NCBI GenBank assembly: GCA_964603125.1 | Contig: CAZRUA010000049.1 | Coordinates: 1-25,833 of the forward strand | Length of the DNA stretch: 25,833 nt | Reading direction: 5' to 3' | DNA from: CAZRUA01 sp964603125 | GTDB lineage: Bacteria; Bacteroidota; Bacteroidia; B-17B0; Aurantibacillaceae | Made by a program: the position numbers and the translations under genes | In this document: piece after piece, positions 17,193 through 25,833 of the stretch | How positions within the stretch are numbered: the first letter of the stretch is position 1 | How the letters are laid out: each line of letters starts with the position of its first letter | Notes under the pieces: model-generated | Databases searched by the model: none | Told to the model about the DNA's origin: nothing | The model's input: the letters and a program-made list of their open reading frames with translations, nothing else

Positions 17193-20100
17193 TTATGTGG
17201 TTTTCTTTTTCTTGCCTTTTAATTTGTCTAAATAGCGGCGGTATAGCTCATCAATAGTGTTAAATTCTTCTCGGTAAAAAATACCTACACCTTGTGTGAA
17301 AGGCCCTCCCTGAGTGGCAATTTGGGTATTATCATTACTTCTGTTAAAGGCTTTCAGATGGACTTTCCCTTCGTTGGTAACCTTGTAATCAACGGCTAAA
17401 TCCCCAATCATACTGCTGGTTTTGTTTTGCGAATTGTTATTAACCCCAATATTTCCATCTATGGTTACTTTATCGTTAAAAAGCTGTTTTGAAAGGGCTA
17501 GTTCAAGCTCTTCGTTACTTAATTGATTACCAGGACGATAGTTAACACCAATATCTACATTGGTACTTAATTGAGAAAGCCAATTACTAATTTGATTAGA
17601 TAACATTTCAGAAGCAGTTGCTGCGCCCGCCGCACCATAGTTTACACCTGCCGCATTTGCTTTAGATAGAGGAGTTACGAAACTTTTTAAGAGTAGTAAT
17701 GAAAAAACTTGGCGATTTAGTTCTTGCTCATTGTTTACTAAAGAGAAAATGGTTTGTTTGGTTGTTTCATCCACCATTGGTAATCCAATTCCAAACGTAA
17801 TTTCTGGAGTTAAAAGTTGATGGCGCATGAATAATTTACATTCAGCAACAGTTCTTTTTTTGTATTGTCCAGTGCTATCTTCAGGGAAGAAGGGCGATAA
17901 GGCTGTTCGTTGTTTGTAATTGGCTGTGATATCAATTTCAGCGTTATATGGATTACCACTCCATAAAATTGTACTTCCATTTTCAATATCAAATTTTTTA
18001 TTGATGAAATTCTCTAGCGTAAATAAATAGCTTCCATCAGTTATGTTGTATAAACCATACATTTCAAAATTACCGCTTGAACTAATGTTCATGTTAATAT
18101 TTCCACGACCTCTTGCTTTGATAACATCACCTGCTTTTTCGTCAAATATTAATTGGACTTCAGCTTCTGGTGTAGCTTCTAAATTAAAGTTCAAATTCAA
18201 GCCAGATAAATCTTTATCCACCACATTTTTTGTTCCTAAGGTATCTGCCTTCACAAAACGAATAAAGCCTTTTTCTTCAATTTCGGCCGGACCTGATAAA
18301 GGAATATTAAACTGTGTATTCTTTTCGGTTTTGGCATTTACTAAAATATTCAATTGATCTAAGCTACCATAAATACCTACGTTTCCAGTTGCATAAGCTT
18401 TACCATAGTATGTTGGGTTTTGAATAGCGTTTGTATTTAAGCACTGAAATTTGTTTGGGTTTATATCCAAGTCAATTTTTGAAATACTGAAATTATCATG
18501 GAAAATCTGCCCCGAAAGTGTAGCTGTATTTCCTTTTTCATCAAAAAGCAAAAAGTCTTCTAAGCCAATCATATCAGGCTGAAGAGCAATTTTACCATTA
18601 ATTACATATCTACAATTCGTGTAATCTACTTTTGAAATTAATTTAGAAAAACTTAATTCGCCACTAATGAGTGGTTTGTTAAATGTTCCTTTCATGGTTG
18701 CATTTCCTGATACAAATCCTTCTTCAATACTAATAATATCTACCAAGTAAGGTTGCAATATTTGCATGTTTAACGCACTAACCATTAATTTTATATCAAC
18801 ATTATCTTCTTTTTTGGAAGGATAATAAAAACCTTCAAATTTAATGTCATCAGAAGTGGCGCCACTTCTGAAGCGTTTTTGAAAATAACCGTTTATTTGA
18901 ACTTCATCTTTCGACTTAACATAGTAGCTATTAATTTCACCTTTATGTCCAAGCAATTGATTGTTAATTTTTAAATCAGAAAATTCTAAGCCACTGGCAA
19001 AAATTAACTTATCAAATACATCATTCAAATTCGTTGTCCCTGAAACGGTGCCTGAAAGCTTGAGCTTAGCGTTTTCAATTACAGGGTTTACCTGTTGAAG
19101 CTTAAAATTATTTAATGCAATTTGTATTTGTTCACTTGGGTCTTTAGATAATTTACCAGCTATTTTAACCAACTGGTTGTTATTTGAAAATTCTAATTCG
19201 TTGAAATTTACGTTGCCCGAAGAATCTAATTCAATAACATCTTTATTGGCCAGTAACCACAAACTGTCAGCTATATGAACACCAAACTTATCTATACCTA
19301 TTTCAATGCCTTTTGGTTCAAAGGCTACGTTACCAGATATATTACCATCATATTTTTGACGCGCCTTATTATCCCACGAAATATTAAACGTAGAGTTTTT
19401 ATCAAAGTTTAAAGCGCTAAGTTGAAAATTGCCAACATATAAACTGTCGGTTATATTAAATTTATCTAAACCAGTTTTTAACTCAATTCCATTAGTAACT
19501 GAGCTTGTATTTAAATACCAATTTTTCGCAACAAAATCTTTGTATTTGATTCGATCACTTTTTCCATTAATCATTAAATCATTTTTAGAAGCATCGAAGT
19601 GACCGTCGATTATGGTGTTTGAACTTATCGATAAATCAGGCGAAATTAAATTATTAATTAAACTAAACTTTTTTACTTTTAGTTTAAAATCAAATTTATC
19701 GTTGTATTTATTCTCAACTAGTTTATCTTGTTTGATAAAAGTTGGGAAATAATTATTCATATATTGATTGAATGAATTTTGAATTGAACTAAGTCTAAAA
19801 TCGCCATTAATTTTTAAATCGAAAACGTTAGAATTAAGTTTAATTGATTTTTCTAAAGATTCTTGTTCCATTAGTAAATTAAAGGTACTAATGGTGTACA
19901 TGCGCTCGCGGTAAGCAAAGTTAGTGTTGTCAAAATTCACTTGGCCGGTAAGATTATCAATTCCATCACCTTTAAGTTTAATTAATATTTGCGAAGAAAG
20001 AATTGCGCTTGAGTCGCCTTTCAAAAAGTGTGTTTTAGCAATATCAAATTTATTTACAGTAGCAACAAAGTCCATATCAGGCACTTTGTCGTTAAAATCT

Positions 20101-21659
20101 ACATCACCATAAAAATCTAAATCAGCATTCGCGTCGCGCATTTCCATTTTGCCATGAAAAACTTTATGGGCAATGTTTCCAGTTAATTTTATGTTTCTAT
20201 AGGTGTAGTTGTTGTAGGTAAACTCCTTTAAATCACCTTCAATTTTTGAGTCAAGACTTTTTAAATCTGTTCCACTTCCGTTAATGTTTGTTTCAATCGA
20301 AACAATACCAAGCTCAGGCATATCGAGTAACTTACCAACGTTTAAGCTTGATGTTTTTACTTTTCCATGGTAGGCAAGTTCTTTACCATCAACATTAATA
20401 TTAGATACGCCAACATCGGCATAAATACTTCCTAATGCAGTATTTAAAGTTCCTTTAGCTGCTAAATCATTTATAAAACCATCTACATTTCCTTTAAAAT
20501 TTATAGTGCCAAGGTCGTATACTTTTTTAGGTAACTCAAGTTTTTTGTTTTTGTCAAATGGCGGAACCGGAATGGTAGCTAAATCTTTTGCACTTGTTTG
20601 TAAATTCTTTACTTTAAAATGGATGTACATATTTTTTGAGTCAGTTACATCAACTAGTCCAAAATCCCCTTCGTATTTAGTGTTTGTGCCGTAGGCTAAA
20701 TTAATTTTTGTTCCGGTTAAATCATTTACAGTGCCTTTTACTTTGCCCGAAAGTTTTATGTTGTTGTTTAGGCCAATAAAGTCAGGGACGAAATAGGCTA
20801 TGTCTTTTGCATTTATATGAGTGCTATCAAGTAAATTGGCCTTCATATAAACTTTGTTAATGTAATCATTATAGTCGTCGTAACTATCATGCTTCATGCT
20901 GTAACTGCCATGTAAGTATGAGTTATCTGTTTGGAGTGTTAATGAATCCAAGTAAATTCCAGCAGGACTAACTTTAGCAATGGTGGTAAGATTTTTAAGG
21001 TTTAAACCACATTTTTCTTTTACTGATAAATGATCAAGATTTGCAAAAATGGTGTCACCTTCAAATTTTATGTCGCTTATTTTGCCATTTACTTTTCTAA
21101 AAGCTAAATCAGAAAAATTCATCCCTCTTGATTTGCTAGTATCATTTAAATCTTTGTAAGTAAAATTAACATTGTTCATTACTAATGCACCGTATTTCAC
21201 TTCAAAGCCTGCACTTGTATCTTTTGGTGTAGATGATTTTGGAGAAAAGTAATCGAGTAAAAATTGCATGTTAAGCGTTGAATCACCTTTGTAAGTAATT
21301 AGTTTAGCATTTATGTTTTCTAAAGTTACTTCCTCTAGTTTCATTTTCTTTTCCTTGAAACTAAAACCACTTATTTTGCAATTGATGTTTCCACCATAAA
21401 TAAGTGTGTCTTGATGCAAATCCTCAACATAAACATCTCTTAAATTTGCGTTTGCAAAAAAGTCAATGTCAACTTTTCCAATACTAACTTTAGTGTTTAA
21501 TTCGGTAGATAAATAATCAGAAGCTTTTTGAGCTAAAAATGTTTGAACGGCCGAAGTTTGCAAGGCAATAAATAAGGCAATACCAAGCACCAGCAAAACA
21601 ATGAAGGAATATTTCAGTGTTTTCCATAATACCTTAAGTATTTTTCTTAAAATTGTCAT
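17193..21659 (-). CDS. TamB-like translocation/assembly module protein (DUF490)
   Basis: Very long envelope protein of 1488 residues, homologous to TamB. It is anchored in the inner membrane and expected to span the periplasm as a repetitive beta-taco groove, for lipid or outer-membrane protein transport to the outer membrane. A short basic start and one membrane helix (about 16-34) are followed by an AsmA/TamB-like opening (LSTELNTKVSIGKVDIDFFANANLRDVYVEDL). A long beta-rich repetitive middle with recurrent Gly-Asn-Asp turns follows. The C-terminal DUF490 region starts near 1060 and includes NEQELNRQVFSLLLLKSF. The extreme C-terminus is Lys-rich. No tamA-like barrel gene is adjacent, which is common in Bacteroidota. 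Start is ATG 21659, 26 nt from the divergent tsaD start. Confidence 0.88.
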   Translation of the reverse strand: MTILRKILKVLWKTLKYSFIVLLVLGIALFIALQTSAVQTFLAQKASDYLSTELNTKVSIGKVDIDFFANANLRDVYVEDLHQDTLIYGGNINCKISGFSFKEKKMKLEEVTLENINAKLITYKGDSTLNMQFLLDYFSPKSSTPKDTSAGFEVKYGALVMNNVNFTYKDLNDTSKSRGMNFSDLAFRKVNGKISDIKFEGDTIFANLDHLSVKEKCGLNLKNLTTIAKVSPAGIYLDSLTLQTDNSYLHGSYSMKHDSYDDYNDYINKVYMKANLLDSTHINAKDIAYFVPDFIGLNNNIKLSGKVKGTVNDLTGTKINLAYGTNTKYEGDFGLVDVTDSKNMYIHFKVKNLQTSAKDLATIPVPPFDKNKKLELPKKVYDLGTINFKGNVDGFINDLAAKGTLNTALGSIYADVGVSNINVDGKELAYHGKVKTSSLNVGKLLDMPELGIVSIETNINGSGTDLKSLDSKIEGDLKEFTYNNYTYRNIKLTGNIAHKVFHGKMEMRDANADLDFYGDVDFNDKVPDMDFVATVNKFDIAKTHFLKGDSSAILSSQILIKLKGDGIDNLTGQVNFDNTNFAYRERMYTISTFNLLMEQESLEKSIKLNSNVFDLKINGDFRLSSIQNSFNQYMNNYFPTFIKQDKLVENKYNDKFDFKLKVKKFSLINNLISPDLSISSNTIIDGHFDASKNDLMINGKSDRIKYKDFVAKNWYLNTSSVTNGIELKTGLDKFNITDSLYVGNFQLSALNFDKNSTFNISWDNKARQKYDGNISGNVAFEPKGIEIGIDKFGVHIADSLWLLANKDVIELDSSGNVNFNELEFSNNNQLVKIAGKLSKDPSEQIQIALNNFKLQQVNPVIENAKLKLSGTVSGTTNLNDVFDKLIFASGLEFSDLKINNQLLGHKGEINSYYVKSKDEVQINGYFQKRFRSGATSDDIKFEGFYYPSKKEDNVDIKLMVSALNMQILQPYLVDIISIEEGFVSGNATMKGTFNKPLISGELSFSKLISKVDYTNCRYVINGKIALQPDMIGLEDFLLFDEKGNTATLSGQIFHDNFSISKIDLDINPNKFQCLNTNAIQNPTYYGKAYATGNVGIYGSLDQLNILVNAKTEKNTQFNIPLSGPAEIEEKGFIRFVKADTLGTKNVVDKDLSGLNLNFNLEATPEAEVQLIFDEKAGDVIKARGRGNINMNISSSGNFEMYGLYNITDGSYLFTLENFINKKFDIENGSTILWSGNPYNAEIDITANYKQRTALSPFFPEDSTGQYKKRTVAECKLFMRHQLLTPEITFGIGLPMVDETTKQTIFSLVNNEQELNRQVFSLLLLKSFVTPLSKANAAGVNYGAAGAATASEMLSNQISNWLSQLSTNVDIGVNYRPGNQLSNEELELALSKQLFNDKVTIDGNIGVNNNSQNKTSSMIGDLAVDYKVTNEGKVHLKAFNRSNDNTQIATQGGPFTQGVGIFYREEFNTIDELYRRYLDKLKGKKKKTT

Positions 21660-21671
21660 GAATTTAATCTA

Positions 21672-21679
21672 TAAAGATA
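21672..21679 (-). promoter_or_regulatory. Possible -7 box for the tamB-like gene
   Basis: The minus-strand TATCTTTA matches TAnnTTTG in seven of eight positions, ends 12 nt before the ATG and lies in the 26-nt divergent spacer. No convincing -33 TTTG is seen at the right distance, so this is a weak call. Confidence 0.25.
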
Positions 21680-21685
21680 CGCATT

Positions 21686-22705
21686 TTGTTGGAAAAAGAA
21701 CTTTACATATTAGCTATTGAAAGTAGTTGTGACGACACTTCAGTAGCCATTTTATGTAATAACAAAATACTTGCCAATATTACGGCAAATCAAAGCATTC
21801 ATGAGCAATATGGCGGCGTTGTTCCTGAACTAGCTAGCCGCGACCACCAAAAAAACATTTTGCCAGTAGTAGATGTTGCCATTAAAAAATCAGGTATTGG
21901 TTTAAAACAGCTGCATGCAATTGCTTTTACTCGCGGGCCAGGTTTAATGGGTAGTTTGTTGGTTGGGGCGTCATTTGCAAAGTCTCTAGCTTTAGGTTTA
22001 AATATCCCTTTAATTGAGGTGAATCACATGCGTGGGCATATTTTAGCTCATTTTATTGATGAAGGAAAAGCACTTCCAGAATTTCCGTTTTTATGTTTAA
22101 CAGTGAGTGGAGGACATACACAAATAGTTAAAATTACTGATTATTTGAAGTTTGAATTAATTGGCGAAACAACAGATGATGCAGTTGGTGAAGCTTTTGA
22201 CAAAGCTGCTAAAATATTAGGTTTACCATACCCTGGTGGGCCATTAATTGATAAGTATGCTCAGCTTGGTAATTCTAAAGTGTATCAGTTTCCTAAACAA
22301 AATATTCCTGATTACAATTATAGTTTTAGTGGCTTGAAAACCGCTTTCATGAATTTCGTAAATAAGGAAACACAAAAAAATCCAAATTTTGTTAAGGAAA
22401 ATTTAAATGACATCTCCGCTTCTTATCAATCGCATATTGTTAGTGAGTTGATGAAGAAGTTGCAAAAAGCTGTTGATGATTTGAAGATTAAGCAAATTGC
22501 TATTGCTGGAGGTGTTTCGGCTAATTCGGGTTTACGTAAAGCTATTGAGGAGTTTGGGCTAAAAAATAATTGCAAAACATTTATTCCAAAATTTGAATAC
22601 TGTACCGATAATGCAGCCATGATAGGTATTGTAGCGTATTACAAGTATTTAAACGGAGAGTTTAGTAAACTAAATGTAGTGCCAACAGCGCGTTATGAAA
22701 TTTAA
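21686..22705 (+). CDS. tsaD: tRNA N6-adenosine threonylcarbamoyltransferase
   Basis: Transfers the threonylcarbamoyl group from threonylcarbamoyl-AMP to A37 of ANN-decoding tRNAs (t6A modification), together with TsaB and TsaE. Conserved elements: ILAIESSCDDTSVAI at the N-terminus, the metal-binding pair His114 and His118 in EVNHMRGHILAH, the ATP-binding SGGHTQIV, and AIAGGVSANSGLR and CTDNAAMIG towards the end. The 339-residue length is normal. The frame has no ATG before the conserved start: TTG at 21686 or the adjacent TTG at 21689 must initiate. Upstream in frame lies a TAA at 21665. The stop abuts the photolyase stop with no gap. Confidence 0.96.
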   Translation: MLEKELYILAIESSCDDTSVAILCNNKILANITANQSIHEQYGGVVPELASRDHQKNILPVVDVAIKKSGIGLKQLHAIAFTRGPGLMGSLLVGASFAKSLALGLNIPLIEVNHMRGHILAHFIDEGKALPEFPFLCLTVSGGHTQIVKITDYLKFELIGETTDDAVGEAFDKAAKILGLPYPGGPLIDKYAQLGNSKVYQFPKQNIPDYNYSFSGLKTAFMNFVNKETQKNPNFVKENLNDISASYQSHIVSELMKKLQKAVDDLKIKQIAIAGGVSANSGLRKAIEEFGLKNNCKTFIPKFEYCTDNAAMIGIVAYYKYLNGEFSKLNVVPTARYEI

Positions 22706-24010
22706 TTATTGTTCACTCAAAGCTTCTTTATACACTTTCAATACTCTTTCTCTTGCAAATTTATGATCAACAATGGGCTGCGGATAATTTAAATCTTGAA
22801 ACTCAGGCACCCATTTTTTGATATAGATATGATTTGCATCAAATCGTTTGGTTTGCTCGCTTGGATTAAAAACTCTAAAATAAGGTGCAGCATCACAGCC
22901 ACTGCTAGCAGCCCATTGCCAACCACCATTATTGGCGCTCAAATCAAAATCATTTAATTTTTCTGCAAAATAGGCTTCACCCCAACGCCAATCAATAAGC
23001 AGATGTTTGGTTAAAAAGCTTGCTACAATCATACGCACTCTATTATGCATAAAGCCTGTGTTATTTAGTTCGCGCATTCCAGCATCAACAATAGGGTAGC
23101 CAGTTTTGCCTTCGCACCAAGCTTTAAACTCTATTTCATTGTTGCGCCAAGGAATTTTGTCGTATTGCTTTTTAAAAGAAGTGTCAATAATATGTGGATA
23201 ATGATGCAAAATCATCATGTAAAAATCTCTCCAAATAAGTTCATTTAAATAAACTTCGTTAAACTGCTTGGCGTAAGTAGCAAGTTTTCTAACACTAATT
23301 GTTCCAAATCGCAAATGTATGCTCGCTCTTGTAGTACCAGCAATACTAGGTATGTCACGAGTGTTGTGATATGACTCAACAATTTTTTTGTTTAGCACAA
23401 AGGGTTTAAAATCAATGTCAGTTTTAATAAAACCTAAATCTTTTAAGCTTGGAATTTTTGAAGAAGTTGTTTTTAAAAAATTGGCATAGTATTTTTTGCA
23501 CGGGTAAGATTTCAAATAGAACTCATTTAACTTAGCTTTCCATTTTTTACTGTATGGTGTAAAAATGGTGTAAGGAAGCCCGTCGTCTTTGGTTACTTCT
23601 GATTTTTCAAAAATGCATTGATCCTTAAATGTGTGAAATGAAATGTTGTGTGATTTTAGAAAATGCTCTATTTTTTTGTCTCTATCAATCGCATAAGGCT
23701 CATAATCATGGTTAGTGTAAACCGAACTTATTTGATAATCCTTAATTAGTTGTTTGTACACTTCTTGTGGAGAACCAATTTTTACAAGCAAATTGGAGCC
23801 TATTTCATGCAGTTGGTTCTGTATATTCTCTAATGCAGCATGAATGAAATCAACTCTTCTATCGTACTTATTGGGTAATTTATTTAAAATTTCAGTGTCA
23901 AAAATAAATAGGGGTAAAACGTTTTTTTCTTTTGCAAGTGCTCTATAAAGCGCCGCATTATCATCCAAACGTAAATCTCTTCTTAACCAAACTAATGTAA
24001 CTTGTTGCAT
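22706..24010 (-). CDS. phr: Class I deoxyribodipyrimidine photolyase
   Basis: Blue-light-driven repair enzyme that splits cyclobutane pyrimidine dimers using FADH-. Residues 1-130 form the antenna-binding alpha/beta domain (VTLVWLRRDLRLDDNAAL). The helical FAD domain follows, with TRASIHLRFGTIS, GYPIVDAGMRELNNTGFMHNRVRM and NNGGWQWAASSGCDAAPYFRVFNP. By position Trp260 (LIWRDFY) corresponds to the dimer-contacting Trp of E. coli PhrB, and Trp288, Trp341 and Trp364 to its electron-transfer triad. These features favour a CPD photolyase over a cryptochrome; 434 residues is slightly short but complete. It converges with tsaD with zero spacing and diverges from lysS. Confidence 0.93.
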   Translation of the reverse strand: MQQVTLVWLRRDLRLDDNAALYRALAKEKNVLPLFIFDTEILNKLPNKYDRRVDFIHAALENIQNQLHEIGSNLLVKIGSPQEVYKQLIKDYQISSVYTNHDYEPYAIDRDKKIEHFLKSHNISFHTFKDQCIFEKSEVTKDDGLPYTIFTPYSKKWKAKLNEFYLKSYPCKKYYANFLKTTSSKIPSLKDLGFIKTDIDFKPFVLNKKIVESYHNTRDIPSIAGTTRASIHLRFGTISVRKLATYAKQFNEVYLNELIWRDFYMMILHHYPHIIDTSFKKQYDKIPWRNNEIEFKAWCEGKTGYPIVDAGMRELNNTGFMHNRVRMIVASFLTKHLLIDWRWGEAYFAEKLNDFDLSANNGGWQWAASSGCDAAPYFRVFNPSEQTKRFDANHIYIKKWVPEFQDLNYPQPIVDHKFARERVLKVYKEALSEQ

Positions 24011-24115
24011 GAGGTGAAATTACAAGAAATATTCGCAAAGTCAATAAGCTTTGCAGTATTAACATTTTGTTGAAATAAACTTGGTAAAAACTCCTTTAAA
24101 CCATTATAAATCAAC

Positions 24116-24123
24116 TATTTTTG
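24116..24123 (+). promoter_or_regulatory. -7 promoter box of lysS
   Basis: TATTTTTG is a full match to the Bacteroidota -7 consensus TAnnTTTG and ends 16 nt before the lysS ATG. A partial -33 element TTTA (24095-24098) sits 17 nt upstream. The 129-nt phr/lysS spacer also holds a 6-bp inverted repeat (GCAAAG 24035-24040, CTTTGC 24049-24054) of unknown meaning. Confidence 0.5.
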
Positions 24124-24139
24124 CACAAAATTACATTTT

Positions 24140-25702
24140 ATGAGTATTGAATTATCAGAACAAGAAATTGTTAGAAGAGGTAAATTAGAAGAGCTTAAAG
24201 CGCTTGGTATTGAGGCTTTTCCCGCGGAAGAGTATTTAATCAATGTTAATGCTAACGATATAAAGGAGAACTACGATAGAGATAAGTTAAATTATAAGGA
24301 TATTAGTATTGCTGGACGTTTGATGAGTGTGCGTGATATGGGGAAAGCAGCTTTTGCTGAGTTGCAAGATTCTACAGGACGTATTCAAATTTATGTGAAA
24401 CGTGATGAAATTTGCCCTGGTGAAGACAAACAAATGTATGATGTTGTTTGGAAAAAATTACTTGACCTTGGTGATATTATTGGAATTAAAGGATACGTGT
24501 TTACTACGAAGGTTGGTGAAATATCTATCCACGCGCAAGAAATAAAATTATTGAGTAAGGCTTTAAAGCCATTGCCTGTTGTTAAGAGCGACGATGAGGG
24601 TAATGCTTTTGATAATGTGTCAGACCCTGAATTTAGATACCGTCAGCGTTATGTGGATTTAATTATTAATCCTCAGGTAAAAGAAACATTTAGAAAACGC
24701 ACTCAAATTATAACGAGTATGCGTAATTTCTTTAATGAAAAAGGTTACTTGGAGGTTGAAACACCTATTTTACAAGCTATTCCTGGTGGAGCAGCAGCTC
24801 GTCCTTTTATTACACATCACAATGCTTTAGATATTCCTTTGTATTTACGTATTGCAAATGAGTTGTATCTAAAACGTTTAATCGTTGGCGGCTATGATGG
24901 TGTTTATGAGTTTGCAAAGGACTTTAGAAACGAGGGAATGGACAGAACGCATAACCCTGAATTTACTGTAATGGAAATTTATGTGGCGTATAAGGATTAC
25001 AATTGGATGATGAATTTTACAGAGCAAATGTTGGAAAAAGTTGCGATGGATGTTCATGGAAAAACAACTGTAATGATGGGTGATAAGGAGATTTCGTTTG
25101 CAGCACCATTCCGCAGAGTTACTATGTATGAAGCCATTAAAGAGCACACAGGTTTTGATATTAGTAATATGAATGAAGATGAATTGAGAGAGGTTTGTAA
25201 GAAATTAGATATTCATGTTGAAGCTAGCATGGGCAAAGGAAAATTGATTGATGAGATTTTTGGAGAGAAGTGTGAAGGCAATTATATCCAGCCAACATTC
25301 ATAACTGATTATCCAGTTGAAACTTCACCACTTACAAAACGTCATCGTTCTAATCCAAGTTTGGTGGAGCGTTTTGAGTTAATGGTAAATGGAAAAGAAA
25401 TAGCTAACGCTTACAGTGAGTTAAATGATCCAATTGACCAACGTGCACGTTTTGAAGAGCAATTAGGCTTGCAGGAGCGTGGTGATGATGAAGCAATGTT
25501 TATTGACCAAGATTTTTTACGCGCTTTAGAATATGGTATGCCTCCAACATCTGGAATGGGAATTGGTATTGATAGATTAACGATGTTAATGACAAACAAT
25601 GCATCCATACAGGAAGTTCTGTTTTTCCCGCAAATGAGGCCCGAAGCTAAGCCTGTTAATGAAGGGGCCGAATTCGCAGACACAAACAATGGTAATAAAT
25701 AA
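24140..25702 (+). CDS. lysS: Lysyl-tRNA synthetase, class II
   Basis: Charges tRNA-Lys with lysine in the cytoplasm. Residues about 55-140 form the OB-fold anticodon-binding domain (ISIAGRLMSVRDMGKAAFAELQDSTG). The class II catalytic core follows, with motif 2 FRNEGMDRTHNPEFT and motif 3 GMGIGIDRLTML; GGAAARPFITHHNALDIPLYLRIA is typical of LysRS. At 520 residues it is standard bacterial length. The C-terminus adds a short acidic/Asn-rich tail. It starts with ATG 24140 behind a perfect -7 box and is separated from phr by a divergent 129-nt spacer. Confidence 0.97.
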   Translation: MSIELSEQEIVRRGKLEELKALGIEAFPAEEYLINVNANDIKENYDRDKLNYKDISIAGRLMSVRDMGKAAFAELQDSTGRIQIYVKRDEICPGEDKQMYDVVWKKLLDLGDIIGIKGYVFTTKVGEISIHAQEIKLLSKALKPLPVVKSDDEGNAFDNVSDPEFRYRQRYVDLIINPQVKETFRKRTQIITSMRNFFNEKGYLEVETPILQAIPGGAAARPFITHHNALDIPLYLRIANELYLKRLIVGGYDGVYEFAKDFRNEGMDRTHNPEFTVMEIYVAYKDYNWMMNFTEQMLEKVAMDVHGKTTVMMGDKEISFAAPFRRVTMYEAIKEHTGFDISNMNEDELREVCKKLDIHVEASMGKGKLIDEIFGEKCEGNYIQPTFITDYPVETSPLTKRHRSNPSLVERFELMVNGKEIANAYSELNDPIDQRARFEEQLGLQERGDDEAMFIDQDFLRALEYGMPPTSGMGIGIDRLTMLMTNNASIQEVLFFPQMRPEAKPVNEGAEFADTNNGNK

Positions 25703-25802
25703 CATTGTCTGTCAAATGAGACAAGAGGTTGTAAAAGTGTCAGAAAAACCAATGCTTAAAGCGAAAATTGTATTCTTAATAGAATCAATAAAATAATTTA
25801 TA

Positions 25803-25829
25803 CGTCATTGCGAGGAACGAAGCAATCTC
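25803..25829. repeat. CATTGCGAGG REP-like intergenic repeat, cut by the window edge
   Basis: The sequence CGTCATTGCGAGGAACGAAG followed by CAATCTC resembles a class of short interspersed palindromic repeats known from many bacterial genomes. ATTGC and GCAAT at its two ends can pair as a short stem. It lies 100 bp after lysS in DNA without a gene. The window ends four bases later, so a possible mirrored second copy cannot be seen. The 25703-25802 stretch before it contains no gene and only a 6-bp inverted repeat (25705-25710 with 25719-25724). Confidence 0.7.
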
Positions 25830-25833
25830 AACA

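Noticed and set aside
24036..24043. Promoter -7 box for phr (TGACTTTG on the minus strand)
   Set aside because: It lacks the key A at position 2 of TAnnTTTG, and no TTTG lies at the proper distance upstream.
25705..25724. Possible terminator after lysS
   Set aside because: The inverted repeat has only a 6-bp stem with an 8-nt loop and no T-tract follows, so it does not meet the pattern of an intrinsic terminator.
25411..25752. 113-residue open frame on the minus strand
   Set aside because: It is antisense to the conserved 3' part of lysS, shows no recognisable domain and looks like a coding shadow; the same holds for the other opposite-strand frames inside nuoK, nuoL, kynU, tamB and tsaD.

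Overview
The window is AT-rich, gene-dense chromosomal DNA from a member of the Bacteroidota. The evidence is concordant: A/T-rich leaders without Shine-Dalgarno motifs, promoter matches of the Bacteroidota type (TTTG-N19-TAnnTTTG), an unfused nuo cluster, an outer-membrane barrel that ends in Phe behind a signal peptide ending in Ala-Gln, and a very long TamB-like protein. The order below class cannot be fixed from this sequence. There are no rRNA or tRNA genes, insertion sequences, prophage or CRISPR arrays, and no gene-free stretch over 300 bases.

Layout. Positions 1-5981 (+) hold the 3' half of a respiratory complex I operon: nuoI (5' end outside the window), nuoJ, nuoK, nuoL, nuoM and nuoN. 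The key proton-channel residues are all visible. The same strand continues without a clear break into a GT22-type glycosyltransferase, a DedA-family membrane protein and a CvpA-family protein (5993-8608), with overlapping ends. Kynureninase follows (8650-9936). From 9938 to 15198 the minus strand carries four genes joined by stop/start overlaps. In transcription order they encode a metzincin-like zinc-protease homologue, a DAO-type FAD oxidoreductase, an exported TPR-CHAT caspase-like protein and an outer-membrane beta-barrel. Then on the minus strand come a double-ATPase oligopeptide ABC transporter subunit with a good promoter and a terminator (15211-17127) and a TamB-like giant (17193-21659). 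On the plus strand is tsaD (TTG start), on the minus strand a class I photolyase, and on the plus strand lysS. The right edge enters a CATTGCGAGG-type REP-like repeat.

How the genes work together. Complex I genes supply the NADH-driven proton pump. GT22, DedA and CvpA are envelope proteins; the glycosyltransferase and the polyprenyl-phosphate flippase family could share a lipid-carrier cycle. The four-gene minus cluster is the least explained part: two predicted proteases, one exported, are coupled to an oxidoreductase and an outer-membrane protein. The rest is housekeeping (peptide uptake, outer-membrane biogenesis, t6A tRNA modification, DNA repair, lysyl-tRNA charging).

Most notable points. 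The glycosyltransferase has no ATG, GTG or TTG ahead of its conserved N-terminus. The four-gene CHAT/metzincin cluster is translationally coupled. Two convergent gene pairs have stop codons 0-1 nt apart. The divergent tamB/tsaD spacer is only 26 bp. I see no canonical defence or mobile system.
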